Shown: positions 38,568 through 49,002, counted from the stretch's first letter. The stretch: DNA of 64,000 nt from Atopobium sp. oral taxon 416 (GCF_018128285.1 NZ_CP072380.1:2418001-2482000); one strand, 5' to 3'. Numbers and translations are program-made. The notes: generated from the sequence alone by a model not told the origin.

Positions 38568-39851
38568 TTATGCCAGGTCAAGCACGAGCACAGCATCCTC
38601 GAACCAGGTTCCCTGGGCAAGAAGCGTCGTCCCCTTCTCCGCATCGAAGCGAGCTTCGAGCGGCACGATGGTGCGCTCAGCCAGATCGATCGCACGGGCA
38701 TGGGAGGAAGAGAAGTCTCCGGCAAGGCGGATGTCAGCGTTATAGGGCACATAGACCAGAAGCTTCGAGCCATCAGCTGTCTTCGAAGCGAAGACATCGT
38801 CTGCATGCGTTGCAAGCACCTCCTGTGCAGGCACAAGCTCGAAGAGATCGAGGCGCTCTGCCAGAGACTTGGCAAAGCCGAAGTCGCGTGCTCCCGGAAA
38901 GTGGAGGCCTACCTCATGCGGCAGCGCCTTGAGGAAGCCTTCGCCTTCGAAGAGGCCCGTGCCCTGTCCTGCACCCTGCCAGTTCCAGACGCCGTGTGCA
39001 CCATAGGTGATGCCTGCGGAGGCACCGCCCAGAAGCGAGAGCTAGAGCGCACGTCTGCAGTCTTCTTGGCGGAAGCGGCCATAGAGCATGTGCGAATAGC
39101 CCATCTGCTCGTAGCAAGGCTCGGAGTTGATGATCGGGCGCTTGTGAGGACGTGCTGCAAAGCTCCTAGCCAGCGTGTAGGCGCCAGCCTGTGCCGTGAT
39201 GTTGTGGCCCGACTGGTAGAGATAGATGTCGGCACGCTCTGCCAGACACTCAGGCAGCCCATCGTAGCGGCCCTTGATGTGGTAGCAGATGAGGGCGTCA
39301 GGTGCGTACTTCTTCACGCAGTCTGTCACGAGCATGTAGCGATCAGTCGGCTCCTCGTGGTCGAAGTCCGTATCTCCCGACACGATATAAATCGGATCGA
39401 ACTCATTGAACGAGGAGCAGATCTTGCGCACGACCGGATCCACAAGCTCATCGGAAATGATGTTCTGCGAGGCGATATTCGAGGCCCAGGTATTGGGGAC
39501 ATAGTTGCTCCACTGGGCAACGATGGCGGGCGTGAAGCCGCGCTTCACGGCCTCTGCAAGCTGCCACTTCGCATGCTCCCAGAACGCGGGCACTTCCTGC
39601 GTGAAGTCGAATGTCACGCCGTCATCAGCTGTTGCATACGGATAGCGCGGATTTGCGACACTGCAGCGGTCCCACTGGGGAAGCGCGTTGATCTGCAGCA
39701 CATTGAAGCCTTCAGCTGCACGCAGGTCGAGATACTCGATCCACTCGTCGTCCGTCGGGCTCGTGAATGCCGTCCAGATGGTATCTGCCAGCCAGAAGAA
39801 CGGCTTCCCGTCACGTACGAGATGCATGCCCTCGATCGATACCTTGCTCAT
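38568..39851 (-). pseudogene. DUF4038 (GH140-like) glycoside hydrolase, one in-frame TAG
   Basis: MSKVSIEGMHLVRDGKPFFWLADTIW is the DUF4038 opening; FNVLQINALPQWD, IVSGDTDFDHEEPTDRY, IINSEPCYEQMGYSH and ITYGAHGVWNWQGAG follow. A TAG at 39039-39041 replaces a residue usually Trp (RRALxLSLLGGASAG). The frame then runs to 38568 through the C-terminal putative collagen-binding-type domain (LLVYVPYNADIRLAG). GH140 members are endo-apiosidases; other DUF4038 proteins have different specificities. The start overlaps the next hydrolase's stop. No signal peptide, so cytoplasmic. Confidence 0.75.
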
Positions 39852-41543
39852 TGTGTCTGCTCCATCCTCTTCGAAAAGATGCTGTCAGCCCTGGTAAGGA
39901 CCAGCAGCCAGTCATCCATCGTCGGCTTGTCAGGCAGACGCATCCGTCCGCCCGACATCTGCCGTACTTCTTCTCCGCTATAGGTGCCCGTGGCCGGATC
40001 GAACCACCGGAGCACCCAGGATTCATCCTTCATACCATCAACTGCAAGAGGACGCCTCGTCGTCGCTGCATAGTATGCCACGACATGCGTGCCATCTGCG
40101 TTCTTTGCAGCCAGAGGGGTCTTCCTGCCGAGAAGCGCGCTGCCGCCTTGCCCATAAGGCTCGAGCGTCCACCATTCCTGCTCCTCAAAGAAGCAGCGCC
40201 TGATGCCCATCTGCTTGGCACCGGGGGAATCTATCGCTTCGGTCCAGGCAACGCCGTAGCGGTTGAAGATGGCTGCCATCATGCGGACAGAAGACGTCTT
40301 CTTGAGGTCTTCCTCTGACCAGATATTGTCCCAGATGCCCTGTGCACCATACGTATAGCCAGCATCGCCGAGCTGCATGGTCAGATAGGCCACACGGCGA
40401 AGCATCGTGGCATCGATCCTGCAAGGGCCATTCTCCTCGAGCAAAGAGCACTCTTCATAGAGCGCCTCTCCTTCGACAAACGGCTTGTCCGCGTGCTTGG
40501 CCAAATAGTCCCGGTAGTCGGACTCTGCTACGACGAAGTCTCCGTGCCCTGCCTGGTCGAGTGTGAAGCTGTACCAGTCCTTATCGTAGAAGCAATCAGA
40601 GAACGGACGCTCATTGGCAGAGTGCACGGTCACGGGATAATGGTAGATATCAAGCTCATGCACGGTCTTTGCCACCTCGCTTAAGGCAGAGGCAAGGAAG
40701 TCACAGCGGGAAGGATCGTAGGCTGAGGCTTCAACGGCAATTGTCCAGACAACAGGCAGCGTCCCGTAGCGGGCAAGCGTATTCTGCTCCGCCAAGGTCA
40801 TAGCAGCGCCGAACGCATCGCCTTCGCTCTCCATGCTGCTTCCCCAGGCAAAGCCGAGTGCATTCACAAGACCGAGGTCTGCGAGATAGTGCATGCGACG
40901 GTCGATCTCTTCTGCAAAGACAGCCGGGCTGGGGATGGGATGCTCTGCATCCGGCCTTGTCAGCCAGAAGCGGCTGTGCTCATGGAAATCGCTCCTGAGG
41001 TTCGTCTGATAGACCGTAAATCCCTGGGAAGCACGCTTATCTGCCATGCTCCTGAACTGACTCTCTATGCCAGGATGGTTCGAGCGCTCCCAGCTCTCCC
41101 CCCAGCGCAAACTCCCGATGCGTGTCGCCGAGCCAGAAGAACGGTGTCCCATCCGCATAGGCAAGGATGTTCCGGGCCAGCGGCTTGCCCTCATAGAGCT
41201 CTCCCATATGGGCGCAGCGCACAAAGCCATGCTGGTAGATAGGAAGGCTGCCAGCGTACGGCTTCGCCTCGATCGTGCCTGACTTCCCATCGAGCCCGCT
41301 CTCGCGAGGAGCAGAGAGCTTCCATGCCCACGTCCCTGCCTTCAGTATAGCAAAGCTCACGCCGTACCTGTTTCCGCCATCCCAGAAGGCTTCCCGTCTG
41401 ATATGCATACCATCAGGGCCTGCGAAGTCTGCTACGATGCAGCAGTCACGGACAGGATCGCAGAAGGCGTGCGCTGTCTCGAAGACAAGCACAGTCTCGC
41501 GCCAGGTCTCTGCCACATCGTATGGGGCTTCTTTCGCATGCAT
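39848..41543 (-). pseudogene. DUF5060/DUF4038 glycoside hydrolase, one frameshift
   Basis: Start MHAKEAPYDVAETWRETVLVFE near 41543. N-terminal DUF5060 beta-sandwich (DCCIVADFAGPDGMHIRREAFWDGGNRYGV), then the DUF4038 barrel opening TPFFWLGDTHREF. The frame shifts near 41080 and resumes RSMADKRASQGFTVYQTNLRSDFHE, with ASAYDPSRCDFLASAL, GDAGYTYGAQGIWDNIW and a C-terminal domain WVLRWFDPATGTYSGE. No signal peptide is seen, so substrate is probably imported oligosaccharide or glycoside. It overlaps the downstream hydrolase by four bases. Sugar specificity unknown. Confidence 0.72.
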
Positions 41544-41624
41544 ATCTTCGACATGCCTCCTTTCAAAAAACGGGCAGCCAGGCACATCTGCCTAGCCACC
41601 CATTCCGTTTTGAGATGACGATTC

Positions 41625-42974
41625 TAGGGAAACGATGATTAATGCCCCATAACGTGTTAGAGGGGACCGACCACACGACTTTTCGCAGCCGGAATGCGGG
41701 AAAGGCAGGGAAGGATGCTCATCCAGCACGTGCAGGAGCCGCTATCCTTACATCCGTCCTGCCCCATGCACCGCATTCGGCAGAGACTCCAAGACGGATC
41801 AAGCGACGCTGGGAGCCGGGAGGTGCAGCCTGCCGGCAAAAGATGCACATGGGTAAGGTTTGTACGGGCGAGGCAGACTCGAGCATACAGGAGTTCTTCT
41901 CTATCCCCTAGTAGCGCTTCCTTAAGGGGCCGAAGCGCCGCTTCACGATAAGGAAGGGATGCTCTACCTTTGAGCGAACGGAGGCCTTCCTGGACTCGAT
42001 GCCTTTCTCGGACAAGAGTGCACAGGCAAGGCCCTTTATGGTCGAAGGTTTCCTTGCGACACTCCAGCGCATCTGTGAGAGGTGTGGGTCTGCTGTGACC
42101 TTAAGGGCGCTTCGCTATACCTATATAGCCTAAAGTCTGCATAGCAGAACCTGTCATCTTCCCTTACGAGTACGTGTGCCTGGGATATGTCAGATACATT
42201 CGCGGCGGTCGTCTCCACGGCATGCACAAGGCCGCTACCGGCATCCACGCCGATATGCGCCTTGTATCCGAAATGCCAGTTCTTCCCTTTCTTGGACTGG
42301 TGCGCTTCGGGGTCGCGTGCGTGGTCCTTGTTCTTTGTGGAGCTCGGAGCCTCGATGAAGGTCGCATCCACAATGGAGCCACCCCGCATCATGATCCCTG
42401 CCTTTTCGAGTTCTGAATTCAGGTCGTGAAGTATAGCTTTACCGAGTCCCCGCCGCTCGAGGCTATGGCGGAATTTCGCAAGTGTCGTTGCATCTGGCAC
42501 CTGCGCCTGCATGAGGTCTACGTGCACAGAAGCGCTGCCAGGAGTGACAATCCAGGATAGCATCCTTAGGTTTCCTCGTCTTAAGAGAGCAAACATGACC
42601 TAAAGCAGGATACATCCTTATGCTTCGTCTTTGCAGTGCGCACATGCCTGCCACGCGCCTGAGAATGGTAGCTGGTATCTACCAGTGCAATCCAGCTATC
42701 CCACACAACGATCGCATCCATCCGCTCCAGGTGTGCCTCTTGCCTAGTCTTTCTCCTTAGATCTTAGGATTTAAGGTCTTAAAAGCTCATCTGGCTGCCC
42801 ATATCTTCCTTTTGGATATGCTGGAATGTGTGGATGTAGCTATACCATATCCAGAAGACAGATAGGCATCTATGTGGGTATGGGCACTGCGTGGTTCGAG
42901 ACATTTTGAGCCGACGGCATACAGCGTGTGGCCCCAGTGACCTCATCGAGGTGAATTAATCATCGTTTCCCTAG
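41625..42974 (-). mobile_element. IS5-family element
   Basis: Terminal repeats GGGAAACGATGATTAAT at both ends, flanked by CTAG (41625-41628 and 42971-42974), a 4-bp target duplication typical of the IS5 subgroup. The 96-bp MITE at 1411-1506 has the same ends. Its right edge supplies the stop codon of the adjoining PTS gene. Confidence 0.85.
41900..42740 (-). pseudogene. IS5-type transposase, decayed
   Basis: The best frame (42036-42596) includes VPDATTLAKFRHSLERRGLGKAIL, GGSIVDATFIEAPSSTKNK and KNWHFGYKAHIGVDAGSGLVHAVETT, the IS5 DDE1 hallmarks. C-terminal parts occur in another frame (ASVRSKVEHPFLIVKRRFG near 41960) and the N-terminus is disrupted upstream of 42600. Coordinates of the outer parts are approximate. 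Confidence 0.75.
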
Positions 42975-44419
42975 GCTGCTACCGGATAGCTCTTCTCGTG
43001 GTCGAGAGCCTCAAGTTCTTCCTTCGTGAAGCCGGTCATGTAGACGACCACTGCGGCAATGACGCAGGAGATTGCCATGCCGATGACGGCAAAGATCACG
43101 TTCTGCGTGCCGCCCTGCAGGTAATTGGTGATAACGAGGAAGTTGGAAGCACCGCCAGCCAGGTAATAGGTGACACCCGTGATTCCGGAGAACACAGCAC
43201 CGATTGCACCGCCGATGAACATGCCGAGCATGGTGCGGCGCCAGCGGAGAAGCACGCCGAAGAGCGTCGGCTCGGTCACGCCGCCAAGAAGTGCAGAGGC
43301 GATGTAACCACCGATCATGCCTTTCTCCTCCTTGTTGTGGATACGCAGGAAGGCACCGATAGCGCAGCCCCAGACAGCAGCCATAGCGCAGTTCGTGGAG
43401 ACGAAGACGAAGGGATCATAGCCCATAGCAATGATCTGGACCTGGGCAAGAAGGATGACAGGCATATGCATGCCGGCGATAACGAAGAGCTGCCAGAAAG
43501 CACCGAGGACAGCCATAACGATGAGGATGCCGATGCCGCCCACGTCAGCAAGACCGAAGAGCGCATTTGCAATGCCGGTACCGATAAGGTTGCCAATAGG
43601 TGCAAGAACGATGAGCTCGATAGGGATGGTAACGATCATCGTGAACCAAGGCACGAACATCGTGGAGAGCACATCAGGCACGTGCTTCTTCATCCACTTC
43701 TCGATCTGTGCCATGACAGGAATCGTCAGGATGATCGGAAGGACGGACTGAGCATAGTTGCCCGGGACAATCTGGAAGCCGTAGACGCTGATGGCCGTGC
43801 TGCCCGTAGCTGCGGCAATTACCGTCGGTGCAATCAGGACACCGCCGCAGAGCATGCCCAGGACCTCGGAAGCCTTGAGCTTCTTTGCAGCAGAATAGCC
43901 AAGATAGATAGGCATAAAGTAGAACGAGGCTTCATAGAGCGTCGTGTAGAGGAACGTGTAGGTCGGGTCATCCACCGAAAGGATGCCGAGCATCGTCGGG
44001 CCCAAGATTGCTGCAATCGTGCGGAAGAGGCCGCCGCCCATGAGAAGGGGAATCATCGGAACCATGGAGCCAGAGAGATAGTCGAGAATCTTATTGCCGA
44101 CGGCCTTCGGCGTGAGCTTCTCCTTCATGAGGTTCTCATCGAGGTTCTCATCGATGGCGCCTTCACCCTCAACACCCATCGCAAGCACCGCGTCATAGAC
44201 CTTCGGTACGCTCTGGCCGATGATGACCTGGAGCTGCTCGCCTGCCCAATTGATGTCAATGACGCCCATGATGGCCTTGATGGCATCTCCATCGACCTTC
44301 GATTTGTCCTTGAAGGTCAGGCGCAGCCTGGTCATGCAGTGCGTCGCGGACGCGATGTTCTCTGCACCTCCGACATTGGCGAGAACGCCCTCAGCAATCT
44401 TTTGGTTGTCGACTGCCAT
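42971..44419 (-). CDS. PTS transporter EIIBC, beta-glucoside/glucose superfamily
   Basis: 482 residues. EIIB: NIASATHCMTRLRLTFKDKS with phosphorylated Cys28 and VIIGQSVPKVYDAV. EIIC: about ten membrane segments from residue 105 (MVPMIPLLMGGGLF; LGGVTEPTLFGVLLRWRRT with the GxTEP substrate loop). No EIIA domain; the reading ends at a TAG formed by the CTAG edge of the IS5 element, so a longer original cannot be excluded. It imports and phosphorylates a sugar or glycoside. Upstream are repeated TTTAG half-sites like those beside the second LacI gene. Confidence 0.85.
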   Translation of the reverse strand: MAVDNQKIAEGVLANVGGAENIASATHCMTRLRLTFKDKSKVDGDAIKAIMGVIDINWAGEQLQVIIGQSVPKVYDAVLAMGVEGEGAIDENLDENLMKEKLTPKAVGNKILDYLSGSMVPMIPLLMGGGLFRTIAAILGPTMLGILSVDDPTYTFLYTTLYEASFYFMPIYLGYSAAKKLKASEVLGMLCGGVLIAPTVIAAATGSTAISVYGFQIVPGNYAQSVLPIILTIPVMAQIEKWMKKHVPDVLSTMFVPWFTMIVTIPIELIVLAPIGNLIGTGIANALFGLADVGGIGILIVMAVLGAFWQLFVIAGMHMPVILLAQVQIIAMGYDPFVFVSTNCAMAAVWGCAIGAFLRIHNKEEKGMIGGYIASALLGGVTEPTLFGVLLRWRRTMLGMFIGGAIGAVFSGITGVTYYLAGGASNFLVITNYLQGGTQNVIFAVIGMAISCVIAAVVVYMTGFTKEELEALDHEKSYPVAA

Positions 44420-44528
44420 TGAATCCCCCTTCTTGCCCCTCCGGCCCCAGGCCCCCTTGCCTGAGCATCCGGAATTGCTTGCTGACCTGAAGATTACAGA
44501 AGGAAGAACTCGCCTTGACCGTTCTATC

Positions 44529-44604
44529 GATTTAGTAGCATGTTTACGAGAATTTAGGAATATTTAGCACTCTTGGTTGACAAGATTCAATAGTTGTGAT
44601 TTAG
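44529..44604. promoter_or_regulatory. Cluster of TTTAG half-sites upstream of the PTS gene
   Basis: TTTAG occurs at about 44530, 44553, 44562 and 44599. The 44553-44568 part reads on the minus strand GCTAAATATTCCTAAAT, sharing GCTAAATATT with the dyad at 45672-45690. This suggests the same LacI-type regulator serves both promoters. Confidence 0.45.
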
Positions 44605-44615
44605 AAAGCACGCTC

Positions 44616-45656
44616 TCAGGCATCCTCATCCGGCTTCACGACAGAGGCACGCTGGACAATCTCCGGAAGGACCGAGATACGCACGACCTCGCCATCCGTC
44701 TCCCCTTTTACATGCTCGACGAGACGCCTCACGGCGATGGCACCCATATTCGTCTTGGGCACCGCCATGGTCGTGAGCGGAGGGTCGGCTATGGCGGCAG
44801 TCGAGACATCGTCGAAGCCGATGACAGAGATATCCTCGGGCACCCTGATGCCGTGGTCCTTGAGAGCGCGTATGCAGCTCATTGCGATGAGGTCGTTGTC
44901 GGCGAAGTAGGCAGTCGGCAGATACGGGTTTCCATCAAGGTAGCGGCTCATATCCTTGTAGGCGCTCTCCATCGTGGAGCCCACTTCCACGATTGTGTGG
45001 AGCGGGTCGATATCTGACGTATGGAAGTGACGCATGGCCTGGATATAGCCATCCCTGCGCTCGAGGAAGTTCCTGATCTCCGTATTGGAATGGAGATAGC
45101 CGATATCGGTGTGTCCCATGTTCCTGAGATAGCGCACGGCTGTCCAAGCGCCACGGGAGTTGTCGATCACGACCGAGTCGAGGTTCTTTGTCGGGAACCA
45201 GTTGTCCAGAAGGACGATAGGCACGCCCAGGTGCTCGAACTGCGTCACATCGGTCGCACGCATCTCGGTAGCCAGAAGCACGATGCCGGCACACTTGATG
45301 GAGCGCAGGCTGCTCAGCTGCTCTGCCTTGTTCTCCTGAGAATAGAAGTAGGAGACAGAAAGCCGGTGATAGCCAAGCTTGTAGGTCATGTCAGAGACGC
45401 CCTTGATGAGGCTCTCAAAGAAGGGAGTGTCTGCGACAACCCGTCCATGCTGCTTGTAGATGATAAGCAAGATCGTCGAGGTCTTCCGGGGCTGAGATGG
45501 TGCGTCGTATTCGAAGCCAAGCTCCTCTGCGACCTTGCGCACCCTGTCCCTTGTCTCGGCACCGACGCCCGGACGGTCCCGGAACACGAGAGAGACCGTC
45601 GCTGGAGAGACTCATGCTGCCTTTGCGACGTCGCGCGCCGTGACCTTGTCTGCCAT
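44616..45656 (-). pseudogene. LacI family repressor with TGA at codon 15
   Basis: MADKVTARDVAKAA, then TGA, then VSPATVSLVFRDRPGVGAETRDRVRKVA. The stop replaces the near-invariant Gly of the helix-turn-helix (AAGVSPATVS), equivalent to GGA to TGA. All downstream sequence is intact, through the hinge ELGFEYDAPSQPRKTSTILLII and the effector domain to 44616. The next in-frame Met starts after the recognition helix, so a restart product could not bind DNA normally. The gene lies between PTS and the divergent isomerase operon. If the stop is real, both are probably derepressed. Confidence 0.8.
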
Positions 45657-45671
45657 GCTCCCACGCCTAAC

Positions 45672-45687
45672 TATTTAGAGCTAAATA
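45672..45687. promoter_or_regulatory. Dyad operator between the LacI gene and the isomerase operon
   Basis: TATTTAG-AG-CTAAATA, arms perfectly complementary, followed by a further TTTAG. Its position in the divergent promoter region fits a LacI-family operator. Related sites precede the PTS gene. Confidence 0.6.
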
Positions 45688-45808
45688 TTTAGTAATATCC
45701 CCCACTCGTTAAGTGTAGCCGAGTTCATCCATATCCTCTATCTCAGGAAAGAAAGCTACCCTTCCAATCCGCCGAGCGGCAGATTCAGGGACAGAGGAGA
45801 GGAGCCTC

Positions 45809-47224
45809 ATGGACAGGATCGTTCTTGGCTATGCACCGACGCGCAGGAGCATCTTCAGCGCACCCGATGCAAGGAAGTACCGCAAGATCATCACAGAAAA
45901 GCTCGAAGAGCTCGACGTCGAGTTTGTCGATATCGACGATATCAACGAGGAAGGCCTGCTCTACGACGAGGACGACCGTCTCAGGGTCCTGAAGAAGTTC
46001 CAGGATGCAGGGGTCGACGGCCTGTTCCTTCCCCACTGCAACTTCGGCACGGAGTTCATCTGTGCCCGCCTTGCCAAGGACCTCGGCAAGCCCGTCCTTC
46101 TGTGGGGACCGCTCGATGAGCGCCCGGAGGCAAACGGCGTCCGTCTGCGCGATACGCAGTGCGGCCTCTTCGCAACAGGCAAGGTGCTTCGCCGCTTCGA
46201 GGTGCCATTCACGTACATGACGAACTGCAGGGTGGACGATCCTGTCTTCGAGCACGGACTCCGTGACTTCATTGCGGTCTGCAATGTCGTGAAGAAGTTC
46301 CACTCTGCCCGCATCCTTCAGATCGGACCCCGTCCCTACGAGTTCTATTCCACGATGTGCAACGAGGGCGAGCTCCTCGAGCGCTTTGGTGTCGAGTGCG
46401 TACCTGTGCCCCTGCCCGAGCTCACGCGCGGCGTGAAGGCAGCACTTGCTGAGGACAAGGGCAACGGCACCTCCGACGTCGAGAAGCAGCTTGACTGGAT
46501 CGATGAGCACTTCGAGAAGAACTGCACCGATGAGCAGGTACGTACGATTACCGCCATGGCCGTCACGATGCGCCGCATGCTCAAGAAGTATCACTGCACG
46601 GCCGGCTGCATCCAGTGCTGGAACGAGCTCCAGCATGAGCTCCACGTGATGCCCTGCGCTGCGAACTCGATTCTCAATGAGGAGGGCACGCCGATCACCT
46701 GCGAGACGGATGTCCATGGTGCCATCACGTCCCTCATGATCGAGGCAGCAGACATGGGCCGCAAGCGCTCGTTCTTTGCCGACTGGACGATCCGCCATCC
46801 GGACGACCCCAACGGCGAGCTCCTGCAGCACTGCGGACCCTGGCCCTGCTCTGTTGCCATGAAGAAGCCGACCATCACCACGCCGCTTGCCTTCGACCAC
46901 AATGGCACCCTTACCGCTGAGGCCAAGCATGGCGAGGTGACGCTTTGCCGCTTCGACGGCGACAACGGCAAGTATTCGCTCCTGCTCGGCACGGCAGAAG
47001 GCATCGATGGCCCGAAGGGCATGGGCACCTACCTCTGGGTCCGCGTCAAGAATATCAAGCGCCTCGAGGCAAAGATCGTGGAAGGGCCCTACATCCACCA
47101 CTGCACCGGCATCCACGACGATGTGGTGCCCGTGCTCTATGAGGCCTGCAAGTATCTGGGAATCCAGCCTGACCTTTACGATCCGATCGAAGAGGACGTC
47201 AAGGCCTATCTGAGGGGAGAGTAG
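45809..47224 (+). CDS. Sugar isomerase, L-fucose/L-arabinose isomerase superfamily
   Basis: 471 residues from ATG at 45809 with GAGAGGAG upstream. The N-terminal Rossmann-like part (GVDGLFLPHCNFGTEFICARLAKDL; KPVLLWGPLDERPE) and the C-terminal blocks (TAGCIQCWNELQHEL; CETDVHGAITSLMIEAADMG; CGPWPCSVA; YIHHCTGIHDDV) follow the fucose/arabinose isomerase-like family, whose Glu/Asp/His residues hold a divalent metal. It should convert an aldose to a ketose. Order isomerase-transketolase-kinase suggests a pentose such as apiose to apulose; this substrate is inference. First gene of an intact operon. Confidence 0.75.
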   Translation: MDRIVLGYAPTRRSIFSAPDARKYRKIITEKLEELDVEFVDIDDINEEGLLYDEDDRLRVLKKFQDAGVDGLFLPHCNFGTEFICARLAKDLGKPVLLWGPLDERPEANGVRLRDTQCGLFATGKVLRRFEVPFTYMTNCRVDDPVFEHGLRDFIAVCNVVKKFHSARILQIGPRPYEFYSTMCNEGELLERFGVECVPVPLPELTRGVKAALAEDKGNGTSDVEKQLDWIDEHFEKNCTDEQVRTITAMAVTMRRMLKKYHCTAGCIQCWNELQHELHVMPCAANSILNEEGTPITCETDVHGAITSLMIEAADMGRKRSFFADWTIRHPDDPNGELLQHCGPWPCSVAMKKPTITTPLAFDHNGTLTAEAKHGEVTLCRFDGDNGKYSLLLGTAEGIDGPKGMGTYLWVRVKNIKRLEAKIVEGPYIHHCTGIHDDVVPVLYEACKYLGIQPDLYDPIEEDVKAYLRGE

Positions 47225-47226
47225 CT

Positions 47227-48060
47227 GTGGAAATCGATAAGCTCGAGAGCCTGCGCTGGGACCTGCGCCAGGATTGTGTCGACATCATCATGGCAGGAGG
47301 CGGCGGACATATCGGAGGCGACATGTCCGTGATCGATGCCCTCATGGTCCTCTACGAGAACCATCTGAGGATCACACCCGAGACTGTAGACGACCCCAAC
47401 CGTGACCGCTTCGTCCTCTCCAAGGGACATGCTATGGAGGCCTACTACGCTGTCCTCTGCCACGAGGGCTTCCTCGACCTCGCCGATGTGAAGGCACGCT
47501 TCTCGAAGTTCGGAAGCCCCTACATCGGACACCCAAACAACAAGCTCAATGGCATCGAGATGAACTCCGGCTCCCTGGGCCATGGCCTGCCCGTCGCTGT
47601 GGGCATGGCGCTTGCAGCCAGGATGGACGGCCGCAAGTACCGCACCTATGTCTTCATGGGCGACGGCGAACTTGCAGAAGGCTCTGTCTGGGAAGGCGCC
47701 ATGTCGGGCGGCAACTTCGAGCTCGACAATCTCTGCGCCCTCGTGGACAGGAACCGTCTCCAGATCTCCGGCTCGACGGAAGATGTCATGAAGCAGGACT
47801 CCCAGGAAGAGCGCTGGGCAGCCTTCGGCTGGAATGTCCTCTCCATCCCCGGCAATGATATCCGCGCACTCGATGCAGCCTTCTCCCTCGCCGAGGAGAC
47901 GAAGGGCAAGCCCACGGTCATCATTGCCAACACGACGAAGGGCTTCGGCTCTCCTGTCATGGAGAACAAGGCATCCTGGCACCACCACCTGCCGAATGCA
48001 GAAGAGTATGCCCAGGTCAGCACAGATTTCGCAGTGCACAAGGGGGAGTGCCATGCCTAA
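47227..48060 (+). CDS. Transketolase-type enzyme, N-terminal (TPP-binding) subunit
   Basis: 277 residues from GTG at 47227, three bases after the isomerase stop. GGGGHIGGDMSVIDALMVLY, SKGHAMEAYYAVL, NSGSLGHGLPVAVGMALAAR and the TPP/Mg site GDGELAEGSVWEGAM ... NLCALVDRN are present. Split transketolases of this form act on central pentose phosphates or on special ketose phosphates such as apulose-4-phosphate. Overlaps the C-terminal subunit gene by eight bases, so they are coupled. Intact. Confidence 0.85.
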   Translation: MEIDKLESLRWDLRQDCVDIIMAGGGGHIGGDMSVIDALMVLYENHLRITPETVDDPNRDRFVLSKGHAMEAYYAVLCHEGFLDLADVKARFSKFGSPYIGHPNNKLNGIEMNSGSLGHGLPVAVGMALAARMDGRKYRTYVFMGDGELAEGSVWEGAMSGGNFELDNLCALVDRNRLQISGSTEDVMKQDSQEERWAAFGWNVLSIPGNDIRALDAAFSLAEETKGKPTVIIANTTKGFGSPVMENKASWHHHLPNAEEYAQVSTDFAVHKGECHA

Positions 48061-49000
48061 CAAGATCGCGAACAAGCAGGCCATCTGCGATGTGCTGATG
48101 GAGGCTGCGGCCACAGACAAGGACGTCTGCGTCCTCTGTTCCGACTCGAGGGGCTCTGCATCCCTTACGCCCTTCTTCGACAAGTTCCCTGGGCAGTCCA
48201 TCGAGGTCGGCATCGCCGAGCAGGATCTTGTCGGCATCGCTGCCGGCCTTGCCTCCTGCGGCAAGAAGCCGTTTGCTGCAAGCCCTGCAAGCTTCCTCAC
48301 GACCCGCTCCTATGAGCAGGCAAAGGTCGACTGCGCCTACTCCGACACGAACGTGAAGCTCATCGGCATCTCCGGCGGCATCTCCTACGGTGCGCTCGGC
48401 ATGTCCCACCACTCTGCACAGGATATTGCAGCCATGTCTGCCATCCCGAACATGCGCGTCTATCTCCCGAGCGACTGCTCCCAGACGGCCAAGCTCATCC
48501 GAGCGCTTCTCAATGACACGAAGCCTGCCTACGTGCGCGTTGGCAGGAACGCTGTCGAGGACATCTACACGGAAAACTTCTACCCCTTCGAGATGAACAA
48601 GGCAACCTGGCTGAAGACCGGCACCGATATCGCGATTGTCGCCACAGGCGAGCTCGTGCGCCCGGCACTCGATGCCGCAACACTGCTTGAGGCCAAGGAC
48701 ATCTCTGCCACCGTTCTTGATATGTACTGCGTAAAGCCGCTCGACGAAGAGGCCGTCGTAAAGGCTGCACAGAATGCCAAGGCAGTGCTTACCATCGAAG
48801 AGCACTCGCCGTATGGCGGACTTGGTGCCCGTGTTGCCCAGACGGTCGCCTCTTCCTGCCCCCGTCTTGTCGAGAACCTCTCGCTTCCTGATGCCCCGGT
48901 CGTCACCGGCACCTCTAAGGAGGTCTTCGGCTACTACGGCCTCGATGCAGAAGGCATCGCCTCCTCCGCTGAGAAGCTTCTCGGAAAGGCAGCCAAGTAG
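48053..49000 (+). CDS. Transketolase-type enzyme, C-terminal subunit
   Basis: Start at 48053 (MPNKIANKQAICDVLMEAA). The pyrimidine-binding domain has EVGIAEQDLVGIAAGLASCG with the cofactor-activating Glu, and GALGMSHHSAQDIAAMSAIP; the last domain has VLDMYCVKPLDEEAV and IEEHSPYGGLGARVA. It completes the enzyme with the preceding gene. About 315 residues, usual for split forms. Intact and followed directly by the kinase. Confidence 0.87.
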   Translation: MPNKIANKQAICDVLMEAAATDKDVCVLCSDSRGSASLTPFFDKFPGQSIEVGIAEQDLVGIAAGLASCGKKPFAASPASFLTTRSYEQAKVDCAYSDTNVKLIGISGGISYGALGMSHHSAQDIAAMSAIPNMRVYLPSDCSQTAKLIRALLNDTKPAYVRVGRNAVEDIYTENFYPFEMNKATWLKTGTDIAIVATGELVRPALDAATLLEAKDISATVLDMYCVKPLDEEAVVKAAQNAKAVLTIEEHSPYGGLGARVAQTVASSCPRLVENLSLPDAPVVTGTSKEVFGYYGLDAEGIASSAEKLLGKAAK

Positions 49001-49002
49001 CG

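Noticed and set aside
12026-45614. Genome-wide stop-codon reassignment (TAG or TGA to sense)
   Set aside because: Many intact genes here end normally at TAG and TGA, and the interrupted positions would need different residues (Trp, Gly, Gln, Cys).
45785-47116. Long minus-strand frame (443 codons) opposite the isomerase
   Set aside because: Mirror frame of a high-GC gene; no ribosome site and no recognisable motif, while the plus strand has full enzyme blocks.
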